NCBI RefSeq assembly: GCF_001427825.1
Contig: NZ_LMGT01000001.1
Location: forward strand, 124,001-188,000
Length of the DNA stretch: 64,000 bases
Direction of reading: 5' to 3'
From: Brevundimonas sp. Root608
Lineage (GTDB): Bacteria; Pseudomonadota; Alphaproteobacteria; Caulobacterales; Caulobacteraceae
How positions within the stretch are numbered: the stretch's first letter is position 1; every line of letters starts with the position of its first letter. The notes beneath the pieces are model-generated. The model was not told where the DNA came from. It searched no databases and worked only from the letters and a program-made list of their open reading frames with translations. The position numbers and the translations under genes were made by a program. This document shows, in pieces, positions 10,875 through 18,455 of this stretch.

Positions 10875-11771
10875 ATGTCGGCCATGCTTCCCACGCTCCG
10901 ACAGCTTCAGTATCTCAAGCTCCTGGCCGAACACGCCTCGTTCAGCCGCGCGGCCGAGGCCGCCCATGTCAGCCAGCCGGCCCTGTCGGCCGGCGTGCAG
11001 GAGCTGGAGAAGATACTCGGCGCGCCGGTGGTGGAGCGTACGCGGGGCAACGTCCAGCTGACGGCCGTCGGGGCCGAGGCCGTGCGCCGGGCCGAGGACG
11101 TGCTGGCCCGCACCGAGGATCTGGTCGAGGCGGCCAAGAATGCGGGCAAGCCGCTGTCCGGTCGGTTCCGACTGGGCGTCATTCCGACGGTCGCCCCCTT
11201 CCTGCTGCCGACCAAGCTGCCGGGGATCAAGCGGACCTGGCCCGCCCTGCGGCTGTTCATCCGCGAGGACCTGACGCCGCGCCTGATCGCCGGACTGAAG
11301 GCCGGGCAACTGGACGCGGCGGTGATCGCCCTGCCCTACAGCTCAAGCGGCGTGGACCACGCGCGTATCGGCGACGATGAAATCCTGGCCGCCGCGCCGG
11401 TCGGTCACGCCCTGGCGGGGACCGGTCCGATCCCGGCGGGGTCGCTGAAGGCCGAGGACCTGATCCTGCTGGAGGATGGTCACTGCCTGCGCGACCAGGC
11501 GCTGGCGGCCTTCCATATCGACCCGCCCAAGGGCGACGATGTCTTCGCCGCGACCTCGCTGCATACGCTGGTGCAGATGGTGTCGGCCGGGCTGGGCGTC
11601 AGCTTCCTGCCCGAGATGGCGGTGCGGGCCGGCCTCGCCGACATGCCCGGGGTGGTGGTCCGTCCCATCGCCGCCAAGGCGCCGCGCCGCGAGATCGTCG
11701 TGGCCTGGCGCACGGGCTCGAGCCGCGCGGCGGAGGCCCGATTGCTGGCCGAGGCGCTGACGCTGGACTGA
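10875..11771 (+). CDS. oxyR: LysR-family peroxide regulator OxyR, one-cysteine form
   Basis: The protein has an N-terminal winged-helix DNA-binding domain (LRQLQYLKLLAEHASFSRAAEAAHVSQPALS) and a LysR effector domain with the OxyR signature EDGHCLRDQ, which holds the peroxidatic Cys (Cys204 from this start, E. coli Cys199). The resolving Cys position (+9, E. coli Cys208) is Phe (codon 11511-11513), and there is no other Cys in the protein. Starts at 10875 or 10884 are both plausible; the in-frame TTG at 10842 is unlikely. Its place after katG supports the OxyR assignment. Confidence 0.9.
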   Translation: MSAMLPTLRQLQYLKLLAEHASFSRAAEAAHVSQPALSAGVQELEKILGAPVVERTRGNVQLTAVGAEAVRRAEDVLARTEDLVEAAKNAGKPLSGRFRLGVIPTVAPFLLPTKLPGIKRTWPALRLFIREDLTPRLIAGLKAGQLDAAVIALPYSSSGVDHARIGDDEILAAAPVGHALAGTGPIPAGSLKAEDLILLEDGHCLRDQALAAFHIDPPKGDDVFAATSLHTLVQMVSAGLGVSFLPEMAVRAGLADMPGVVVRPIAAKAPRREIVVAWRTGSSRAAEARLLAEALTLD

Positions 11772-11839
11772 TCGCTCCACCTGTTCCCCTTGTCCCGGCT
11801 CCCGCCGGGATGAGCGGGGTGAAAGAGGCAGGGGGCTCA

Positions 11840-11853
11840 TTACGACATCGTAA
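11840..11853. promoter_or_regulatory. Candidate operator palindrome
   Basis: TTACGA-CA-TCGTAA is a perfect 6-2-6 palindrome 70 bp upstream of the M16 peptidase start. Its AT-rich arms stand out in GC-rich DNA and it has no T tract, so it looks more like a dimeric regulator site than a terminator. The regulator is unknown. Confidence 0.45.
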
Positions 11854-11922
11854 GGTGCGTCCGGACTCCCCCCTGATAGGGTCCGGCGGCCCGCATGCGA
11901 CGGGCGTTCGGAGCCCGCGTCC

Positions 11923-14766
11923 ATGAAGTCCCGCCTGATCCTGACTGCCGCCGTTTCGGCCTTGCTGCTCGGTCTTCCGGCCGCCGCCCCGGCTGTCGCC
12001 CAGACCGCTGCGACAACCGCCGTCGCCGTGCCGCCGCTGGGCTTCGTCGAACGCACCCTGCCGAACGGGCTCAAGGTCTACACCGCGCGCGATGCATCGA
12101 CGGCGAACGTCACGGTGCAGGTCTGGTACAAGGTCGGATCCAAGGACGATCCCGCCGGACGCTCGGGCTTCGCCCACCTGTTCGAACACCTGATGTTCAA
12201 GGCGACGAAGAATTTCCCCGACGAGACCTTCGACCGGCTGACCGAGGACGTCGGCGGCAACAACAACGCCTTCACCTCGGACGATGTGACGGCCTATCAC
12301 GAGACCATTCCGGCCAATCACCTGCAGCGCCTGCTGTTCGCCGAGGCCGACCGGATGAGCTCGCTGGTGGTCGGCGAGGACGTGTTCCGCTCGGAGCGCG
12401 CCGTGGTGCAGGAGGAATACCGGCAGGGCATTCTGGCCAGCCCCTACGGCCGGCTGTTCGGGGTGTTCGAGCCGGCCACCGTCTATCAGGAAAGCCCCTA
12501 TCGCCGGACGACCATCGGCTCGATCGAGGATCTGGACGCGGCGACGCTGGAGGACGTGCGGCGGTTCCACGCCACCTACTACCGGCCGGACAACGCCTAT
12601 CTGATCGTGGCGGGGAATTTCGACCAGGCGCAGCTGGACGCCTGGATCGACCGGTATTTCGCGCCCATCGCCAATCCCGAACGCCCGCTGCCCGCCAACA
12701 ATGTGGTCGAGCCCGAGCCGGCGGGGCCGCGCGACGTGACCTTTTACGCGCCCAATGTGCCCCTGCCCGCGGTCATGCTGGCCTGGCCGACGGTGAAATA
12801 CGCCGATCCGGACCGCGCGGCCCTGACGGTGCTGGACGGCATCCTGTCGACCGGCGAAAGCTCGCGCCTGTACCGGTCGCTGGTCTATGAGCAGGAGATC
12901 GCCGCCCAGATCGGCTCCTCGCCCGACATGAAACAGCAGGCCGGGCATCTCACGGCCTACGCCATCATGGCCGACGGCCACACCGCCGATGAAGGCGTCG
13001 CCGCCCTGAACGCCGAGATCGCCCGCTTCCGCGACGAGCCGGTCACCGAGGCCGAACTGGCCGAGGCCAGGAACGAGCTGGTCGCCGACGCCCTGCGCAG
13101 CCGCGAGACCATCGACGACCGCGCAAACGTGCTGGGCTCGGCCCTGATCGGGACCAATGGCGACGCCTCGGTCGCCGACCGCGAGATCGCCGACATCCAG
13201 GCCGTGACCGCGGCCGACGTGCAGCGCGTGGCGCGGCGCTATCTGACGCCGCAGCGCGCGTCGACGATCCGCTATCTCGCCGCAGACGAGGCCCATCCGG
13301 TGACGGAACAGAACACCGCCGTCGACGCGCCGGTGCGCGTCGCCGACCTGGCGCCCGTCGGCGAGATCTTCGCCCTGCTGCCCGAGGCCGAGCGCGCGGC
13401 CATGCCGGAGCCCGGCGCCGCGGTGTCGCCCTCGACGCCGGCGATCGCGGACTTCCGTCTCGACAACGGCCTGCGCGTGCTGGTGGCGCCCAAGAGCGGC
13501 CTGCCGCTGGTCTCGGCCCGCCTCAGCTTCGACGCCGGCTCGGCCGACGAGGCCGCGGGCAAGGCCGGGGCGGCCAGCCTGACGGCCAATCTGCTGACGC
13601 AAGGGACCGCCACGCGTTCGGCCCCGCAGATCGCGACAGAGATCGAGCAGCTGGGCGCCAGCGTCGGGGCCGGAGCCGGTCCGGACTTCACCAATGTCTT
13701 CGCCAACGCCCCGGCCAACGTCTTCCCGCAGGCCGTCGCCCTGATGGCCGATCTGGTGCGAAACCCGGCCTTCGCGGAAGAGGAACTGGACCGTCAGCGG
13801 ACCCAGACCCTGGACGGGCTGAAGGTGGCGCTGAGCACGCCCGGCCAGGTGCTGAGCCAGGCCGTCGGCCGGGTCGTCTACGGCAATGCGCCCTATGGCG
13901 CGCCGGGGGTCGGCACGGTGACCTCCCTGCCCGCGATCACGCGTGACGACATCGTCGCCTTCCATGCAGCCCGGTACCGCCCGGAGGCCGCGACCCTGGT
14001 GTTCTCGGGCGACATCACCCCGGACCAGGCCCGCGCCCTGGCGCAGTCGGCGTTCGGCGACTGGGCTCCGGCCGGTTCAGGCGCGGCGGCGGTCGCTTCG
14101 CCGGCCGGTCAGACCGTGGCGCCGCGCGTCATCGTCATCGACCAGCCCGGCGCGGGACAGGCGGCGGTGGCCGTGGCCATGCGCAGCGTGCCGCGCGCCA
14201 CGCCCGACTATTTCCCCCTGACCCTGGGCAACACCCTGCTGGGCGGCAGCTTCACCTCGCGGCTCAATCAGGAGATCCGCATCAAGCGCGGCCTCAGCTA
14301 CGGCACGCGGTCGTCGCTGGGCGTCCGGCGCGATGCCGGGGCCTTCGTCGCCTCGGCCCAGACGCGCAACGACGCCGCGCCCGAGGTCGTCGACCTGATC
14401 CTGGCCGAGGTCGCCCGACTGGGCTCGACCGCCCCGACCGAGCAGGAGATGACCACCCGCCGCGCCATCCTGACCGGCGCCTTCAGCGACTCGCTGGAGA
14501 CGGTGGACGGGCTGGGCGGGCTGGTCGCCAGTCTGGCGCTGTACGACCTGCCGATGAGCGATCTGGCCGCCTATGTGAACAATGTCGAGGGCGTCGACGC
14601 CGCCGACGTCCAGGCCGCCTTCGCCCGCAATATCCCGGTCGACCGGTCCAGCGTGGTCGTGGTCGGCGACGCGTCGAAATTCCTGGACGCCCTGCGGGTG
14701 AAGCATCCGAACGTCGAGGTCATACCGCTGTCGGCGCTCAATCTGGATAGCGCGGCGCTGCGGTAG
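11923..14766 (+). CDS. Exported M16 zinc metallopeptidase, fused two-half form
   Basis: This 947-residue protein has a signal peptide (cleavage after AVAQ, about residue 27) and two M16 halves. The N-terminal half has the inverted zinc motif HLFEH (His85, Glu88, His89) with a downstream Glu in ERAVVQEEYRQG. The C-terminal half starts near residue 505 (FRLDNGLRVLVAPKSGLPLVSARLSF) and lacks HxxEH, as expected for the inactive partner. Such periplasmic enzymes enclose and cut oligopeptides. GGAG precedes the ATG. A 14-bp palindrome lies 70 bp upstream. Confidence 0.92.
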   Translation: MKSRLILTAAVSALLLGLPAAAPAVAQTAATTAVAVPPLGFVERTLPNGLKVYTARDASTANVTVQVWYKVGSKDDPAGRSGFAHLFEHLMFKATKNFPDETFDRLTEDVGGNNNAFTSDDVTAYHETIPANHLQRLLFAEADRMSSLVVGEDVFRSERAVVQEEYRQGILASPYGRLFGVFEPATVYQESPYRRTTIGSIEDLDAATLEDVRRFHATYYRPDNAYLIVAGNFDQAQLDAWIDRYFAPIANPERPLPANNVVEPEPAGPRDVTFYAPNVPLPAVMLAWPTVKYADPDRAALTVLDGILSTGESSRLYRSLVYEQEIAAQIGSSPDMKQQAGHLTAYAIMADGHTADEGVAALNAEIARFRDEPVTEAELAEARNELVADALRSRETIDDRANVLGSALIGTNGDASVADREIADIQAVTAADVQRVARRYLTPQRASTIRYLAADEAHPVTEQNTAVDAPVRVADLAPVGEIFALLPEAERAAMPEPGAAVSPSTPAIADFRLDNGLRVLVAPKSGLPLVSARLSFDAGSADEAAGKAGAASLTANLLTQGTATRSAPQIATEIEQLGASVGAGAGPDFTNVFANAPANVFPQAVALMADLVRNPAFAEEELDRQRTQTLDGLKVALSTPGQVLSQAVGRVVYGNAPYGAPGVGTVTSLPAITRDDIVAFHAARYRPEAATLVFSGDITPDQARALAQSAFGDWAPAGSGAAAVASPAGQTVAPRVIVIDQPGAGQAAVAVAMRSVPRATPDYFPLTLGNTLLGGSFTSRLNQEIRIKRGLSYGTRSSLGVRRDAGAFVASAQTRNDAAPEVVDLILAEVARLGSTAPTEQEMTTRRAILTGAFSDSLETVDGLGGLVASLALYDLPMSDLAAYVNNVEGVDAADVQAAFARNIPVDRSSVVVVGDASKFLDALRVKHPNVEVIPLSALNLDSAALR

Positions 14767-14781
14767 GGGCGAGCTTTCAGG

Positions 14782-15612
14782 TCAGGCCGACAGACACACC
14801 ACCTGCGCCACCCGCAGTTCGCGGCGCAGGTCGTCGGCGACGAGGCCGTAGTTGTCGATGGTGACGGTACGGCCCCTCAGCGGCTCGTCCGCCTTCTGCA
14901 CGCCGCGGATGGCGGGGCCGAAGGTGTCGGGCGACGTGGTGTAGATCCGGCCGCGGCGCGGGCTTTCGGCAATGGTGACGCCGATGGCGCGGCCCTGACG
15001 GTCGAGCACGGGCGCGCCCGAGAGACCCGCCAGCGTGCCGCCCAGGCCGTCGGTGCGACCGACCTCGGCCCAGGCCAGGATGGGCTCGTCGCGCTGGCCG
15101 CGGCCGCGCACCCTCAGCGTCTCGCGGCCCAGAAGCCGGGAGGTGACCTCGCCCGCGCGCGCCTGCGGATAGCCGGGGTGGAAGGCGCGCTGGCCGGCGC
15201 GCAGGCCCTGCAGACTGGAAACGGGCACGGCGTCGGCGCCGCCCTGGGTGATCAGGACGGCGATGTCCGCGCGCGGCGCCAGCCGCACGTCGGCGGCGAC
15301 GGCGCGTCCGCCGCCGACCAGGATGGCGGGCCGGCGGCAGCCCTCGACGACGTGGCGGGCCGTGACCCAGCGGCCGTCGCGCGAGACCGAGAAGGCCGTG
15401 CCCGAGGCGGGCTGGAACGGGATGTCCGGCGCGTTGACGGTGACGGCGGGATCGAACGGCGTCACCGGCCCCAGCAGGGCGCCCTCGATCTCGTCCGGCG
15501 CCGGCGGGGCGGGCGGGGCGTCGGCGTTCTCGCGCCGGTTCAGCGACAGGATCAGCAGGCCGCCCAGAACCGCCGAATAGATCAGCCAGTCGGGGGGACG
15601 GGGGAAGGCCAT
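14782..15612 (-). CDS. Membrane-anchored trypsin-like serine protease
   Basis: The 276-residue protein has an N-terminal membrane segment (LIYSAVLGGLLILSL, residues ~10-24) and a chymotrypsin-fold domain. The likely triad is His in VTARHVVEG, Asp in RADIAVL and Ser in GLSGAPVLD. There is no PDZ domain, unlike DegP. The protease domain should face the periplasm. It starts 4 bp after the DUF350 gene, so the two are almost certainly translated from one mRNA. Substrate unknown. Confidence 0.82.
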   Translation of the reverse strand: MAFPRPPDWLIYSAVLGGLLILSLNRRENADAPPAPPAPDEIEGALLGPVTPFDPAVTVNAPDIPFQPASGTAFSVSRDGRWVTARHVVEGCRRPAILVGGGRAVAADVRLAPRADIAVLITQGGADAVPVSSLQGLRAGQRAFHPGYPQARAGEVTSRLLGRETLRVRGRGQRDEPILAWAEVGRTDGLGGTLAGLSGAPVLDRQGRAIGVTIAESPRRGRIYTTSPDTFGPAIRGVQKADEPLRGRTVTIDNYGLVADDLRRELRVAQVVCLSA

Positions 15613-15616
15613 GGCG

Positions 15617-16060
15617 TCAGCCCGTCAGAGCCGCCGCCAGGATCAGGGCGGTCGACAGCTTGGCCCCGACCAGCAGGACGGCGGCGGCGACCTCGCCCTC
15701 GCGGATGCGCTGGGGCAGGCCGGTCAGGATCATGTCGACGAGACGGAACGACAGCAGCTGGATGACCACGGTGGCGACGCCCCACAGGGCGATGTCCTTG
15801 ACCGAGGTGGAGACGCTGAGGCTGACCGCGAGCGGGATGGCCAGGCCGACCAGCACGCCGGAGAAGGCCACGGCCGCCGCGGCGTTGCCCTGACGGATCA
15901 GGGTGATCTCCTTCCACGGCGTGAGCAGGGCGTAGAGGATCGCGCCGCCGACCATCAGGGCCAGGGTCAGGCCCAGGTGCGCCATGGTGGTGGGGAAGCC
16001 GGTCGCGAAGGCCTGGACCTCGGCGCTTTCGAGCACGGTGGAGAGGGACGACGGGTCCAT
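15617..16060 (-). CDS. DUF350-family inner-membrane protein
   Basis: The 147-residue protein has four hydrophobic segments (about residues 25-47, 60-80, 90-110 and 125-145) and the family segments LTLALMVGGAILYALLTP and GNAAAAVAFSGVLVGLAIPLAV. DUF350 proteins are often encoded beside stress or polyamine genes; the function is unknown. The ATG at 16060 fits the family length; the upstream in-frame extension to 16135 is Arg-rich and unlikely. It is the first gene of a two-gene unit with the trypsin-like protease. Confidence 0.82.
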   Translation of the reverse strand: MDPSSLSTVLESAEVQAFATGFPTTMAHLGLTLALMVGGAILYALLTPWKEITLIRQGNAAAAVAFSGVLVGLAIPLAVSLSVSTSVKDIALWGVATVVIQLLSFRLVDMILTGLPQRIREGEVAAAVLLVGAKLSTALILAAALTG

Positions 16061-16169
16061 GTTGATCCGGGGGTCAGACGATCCCTGACGATTGCCCGGT
16101 TTTGGCCCCAATCCGCAAGCGCGGCGGCGCCACACCCGGTCACGAATCTTGTCGCGATGTAACCGGAGG

Positions 16170-17348
16170 TTAGGCGGCCTCGACCGCGCCTTCGATGGTC
16201 GCCTGTCCGGCCTTGCGCAGGGTGGAGGCGCGGACCTTCTCGCTCTCGGACTTGAGCTGGCCGCAGGCGGCGAGGATGTCGCGGCCGCGGGGGGTGCGGA
16301 TCGGGCTGGCGTAACCGGCCTTGTTGAGAATGGCCGCGAACCGCTCGATCGTCTTCCAGTCCGAGCATTCGTAGTCCGTGCCGGGCCACGGGTTGAACGG
16401 GATCAGATTGACCTTGGCCGGAATGCCCTCGATCAGCTTCAGCAGGGCGCGGGCCTCGTCGGGGCTGTCGTTGACGCCCTTGAGCATCACGTATTCGAAG
16501 GTCACCCGTCGGGCGTTGGAAATCCCCGGATAGGCGCGGATGCCGGCCATCAGCTGGGCCAGGTCGTATTTCTTGTTCAGCGGCACCAGCACGTCGCGCA
16601 GGGCGTCGTTGGTGGCGTGCAGGCTGATCGCCAGCATGGCCTGGGTGCGGGTCCCGAGCGCGTCGAGCTGCGGCACGACGCCCGAGGTCGAGACGGTGAT
16701 GCGGCGGCGCGACAGGGCGATGCCCTCATTGTCCGAGATGATGTCGATGGCGTCGGCGACGTGGTCGAGATTGTAGAGCGGCTCCCCCATGCCCATGAAG
16801 ACGATGTTGGACAGGCGGCGATCTTCCTTGGGCGACGGCCATTCGCCGAGGTCGTCGCGGGCGACCTGGACCTGGGCCACGATCTCGGCGGCGGTCAGGT
16901 TGCGGACCAGCTTCTGGGTGCCCGTGTGGCAGAAGGTGCAGTTCAGGGTGCAGCCGACCTGGGACGAGACGCACAACGCGCCCGCACGGCCCACATCCGG
17001 GATGTAGACGGTCTCGATCTCGATGCCCGGGGCGGTGCGGATCAGCCATTTGCGGGTGCCGTCGTTCGACACCTGGCGCTCGACGATCTCCGGGCGGGCG
17101 AGGGTGAAGGCGGCGGCCAGCTTCCCTTGCGTGTCCTTGGCGATGTTGCTCATCGCGGCGAAGTCGGTGACGCCGTAGTGGTGAATCCAGCCCCAGACCT
17201 GACTGGCGCGCATCTTCGCCTTTTCCGGCGGGCAGATGTCGGCGTCGATCAGGGCCTGGCGCAGGCCCGCGCGCGTCAGACCGGAGAGGTTGACGGGCGC
17301 CGCCGGAGCGACGGCGGGCGTGCGGGAAAGGTCGAGCGTCAGGCTCAA
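16170..17348 (-). CDS. rlmN: 23S rRNA (A2503-C2)/tRNA (A37-C2) methyltransferase
   Basis: RlmN is a radical-SAM enzyme that methylates A2503 of 23S rRNA and A37 of some tRNAs. The 392-residue protein has the iron-sulphur motif CTLNCTFC, the GMGEPLYN segment, and the C-terminal AACGQL, whose Cys is the mechanistic methyl-carrier residue. The reading frame starts with TTG at 17348 ([11 protein letters not shown]), preceded by AGGAC; this non-ATG start is supported by homology of the first residues as I recall them. The GIY-YIG gene ends 33 bp upstream on the same strand. Confidence 0.95.
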   Translation of the reverse strand: MSLTLDLSRTPAVAPAAPVNLSGLTRAGLRQALIDADICPPEKAKMRASQVWGWIHHYGVTDFAAMSNIAKDTQGKLAAAFTLARPEIVERQVSNDGTRKWLIRTAPGIEIETVYIPDVGRAGALCVSSQVGCTLNCTFCHTGTQKLVRNLTAAEIVAQVQVARDDLGEWPSPKEDRRLSNIVFMGMGEPLYNLDHVADAIDIISDNEGIALSRRRITVSTSGVVPQLDALGTRTQAMLAISLHATNDALRDVLVPLNKKYDLAQLMAGIRAYPGISNARRVTFEYVMLKGVNDSPDEARALLKLIEGIPAKVNLIPFNPWPGTDYECSDWKTIERFAAILNKAGYASPIRTPRGRDILAACGQLKSESEKVRASTLRKAGQATIEGAVEAA

Positions 17349-17380
17349 GGGGGTCGGTCCTGCAGGAGGGAAGGCGGGGC

Positions 17381-17818
17381 TTATACCACAGATCGGGAAG
17401 GATTTAAGGCAGGCGGCGGCGCTACGGGTTTTGCCGGCCTTCCGTGAGGCTTTTCAGAAACGCCGCCACAACCCTCTCCGTCATCCTCGGGCTTGACCCG
17501 AGGATCGGGCGCCAGGCCGCACAATGATGGGTAGAGATCGAGCCAGCCAGGATTTCGATGCTCTATCAGCTGCATCTTCCACCCACGGTTCCAGCGCTTC
17601 AGCGCCTTCTCGCGACGGATAGCGGCTGTGATCAGTTCGAACGGCTGATACCAGACCAGCATGTTGCAGCCGTGGCGTTTGCTGAACCCGTCGATGGCGC
17701 CGTCCCGATGCTGGGCGCCTCGAGTGTAGAGGTTGCTGGTGACGCCAATGTACAGCACGCCGAACGGCCGACTGGCCTCGATATAGGTGGCTATGAACGG
17801 GCGGCGCTCGCTGTCCAT
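17381..17818 (-). CDS. GIY-YIG nuclease (small, YhbQ/UPF0213-like) with repeat-encoded tail
   Basis: The 145-residue product has a single GIY-YIG domain in residues ~8-95: degenerate TYI at 11-13, YIG at 23-25 ([13 protein letters not shown]), Arg33, His37, and the catalytic Glu70 in [12 protein letters not shown]. The domain probably ends near [16 protein letters not shown]. The remaining ~45 residues include [11 protein letters not shown], a literal translation of the palindromic repeat at 17478-17503, and a Pro-rich end. Matching inverted palindromes flank the gene. It may be a repeat-associated nuclease. Function unproven. Confidence 0.85.
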   Translation of the reverse strand: MDSERRPFIATYIEASRPFGVLYIGVTSNLYTRGAQHRDGAIDGFSKRHGCNMLVWYQPFELITAAIRREKALKRWNRGWKMQLIEHRNPGWLDLYPSLCGLAPDPRVKPEDDGEGCGGVSEKPHGRPAKPVAPPPALNPSRSVV

Positions 17819-17868
17819 CGACCGATCTGAGGAATGTCCGGCCCTCGGGTCAAGCCCGAGGGTGACGG
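17478..17868. mobile_element. Palindrome-bounded element containing the GIY-YIG gene
   Basis: The left palindrome CCTCGGG-cttga-CCCGAGG (17485-17503) and right palindrome CCCTCGGG-tcaag-CCCGAGGG (17842-17862) are inverted copies with CCGTCA and TGACGG at the outer ends. The right 29 bp are identical to 2688-2716. Between them is nearly the whole GIY-YIG gene, whose 3' end runs out through the left palindrome. The layout equals the empty doublet at 2583-2716 with a gene in the middle. Mobility is inferred; no target duplication is evident. Confidence 0.6.
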
Positions 17869-17881
17869 ACCTGTCAGGGTC

Positions 17882-18289
17882 TCAATCCGCCCCGTCCTCG
17901 ATCACGTCGATGCGGTCGTCGTCGAGGCCGAAATGGTGGCCGATCTCGTGGATCAGGACGTGGGCGATGATCTCGGACAGGCCGACGTCGCCGCGCTCGC
18001 ACCATTCGTCGAGGATCGGGCGGCGGTAGAGGAAGATGCGGCTGGCCTCTGCGGCCGGGCCCATCTGGTCGCGCAGGCCGATGTCGACGCCGTGATAGAG
18101 GCCGGTCAGTTCGAACGGGTCCTCCATCTCCATCATCGCCAGGGTCTCGTCGTCGGCGAAGTCGTCGACGCGGATGACCACCTCGCCCGCCAGCGACCGG
18201 AACGGTTCAGGCAGGGCGGCGAACGCCTCGCGCGCCAACCGGGCGAAGTCGTCGAGCGAGGGGGCGGATTGGTCGGTCCAGTCGGTCAT
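17882..18289 (-). CDS. Small zincin-like metallopeptidase (DUF1025/MPN-like family)
   Basis: The 135-residue cytoplasmic protein carries the zinc signature HEIGHHFGLDDD near its C terminus, preceded by the family segments GLYHGVDIGLRDQ and RIFLYRRPILDEW. This small metallopeptidase family is widespread in alphaproteobacteria, but its substrates are unknown. Unusually, the sequence directly 5' of the ATG is a C-rich heptamer array (the complement of the G-tract array at 18290-18321), so no Shine-Dalgarno is present; translation may be leaderless or start elsewhere. Confidence 0.85.
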   Translation of the reverse strand: MTDWTDQSAPSLDDFARLAREAFAALPEPFRSLAGEVVIRVDDFADDETLAMMEMEDPFELTGLYHGVDIGLRDQMGPAAEASRIFLYRRPILDEWCERGDVGLSEIIAHVLIHEIGHHFGLDDDRIDVIEDGAD

Positions 18290-18410
18290 GGGGATCAGGG
18301 ATCAGGGATTAGGGACCAGGGATGAGGTTTGAAAGCACACTGGGGCGCGGTTGAGCACGATCTCGGCCATTTCCCGAACCCTAATCCCTAATCCCTAGTC
18401 CCTCGTCCCT
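18290..18410. repeat. Telomere-like heptamer arrays in inverted orientation (G-quadruplex candidate)
   Basis: The left array has five G-tracts spaced every 7 bp on the plus strand (18290-18293, 18298-18300, 18305-18307, 18312-18314, 18319-18321), separated by ATCA, ATCA, ATTA and ACCA. The right array is the inverse: CCC at 18379, 18386, 18393, 18400 and 18407, separated by TAAT, TAAT, TAGT and TCGT. About 55 bp lie between them. Either strand can form a four-tetrad-run quadruplex, or the arms can pair as a hairpin. It occupies the divergent promoter region of the zincin gene and divL. Confidence 0.85.
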
Positions 18411-18455
18411 CTTGAGGTATGGTTACCGAATCAGGGCGGGAGCTGAACGAATACG

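Noticed and set aside
11599..13965. Long antisense frame (788 codons) across oxyR and the M16 gene
   Set aside because: Composition is Arg/Gly/His-rich without motifs; the plus-strand genes have clear catalytic signatures.
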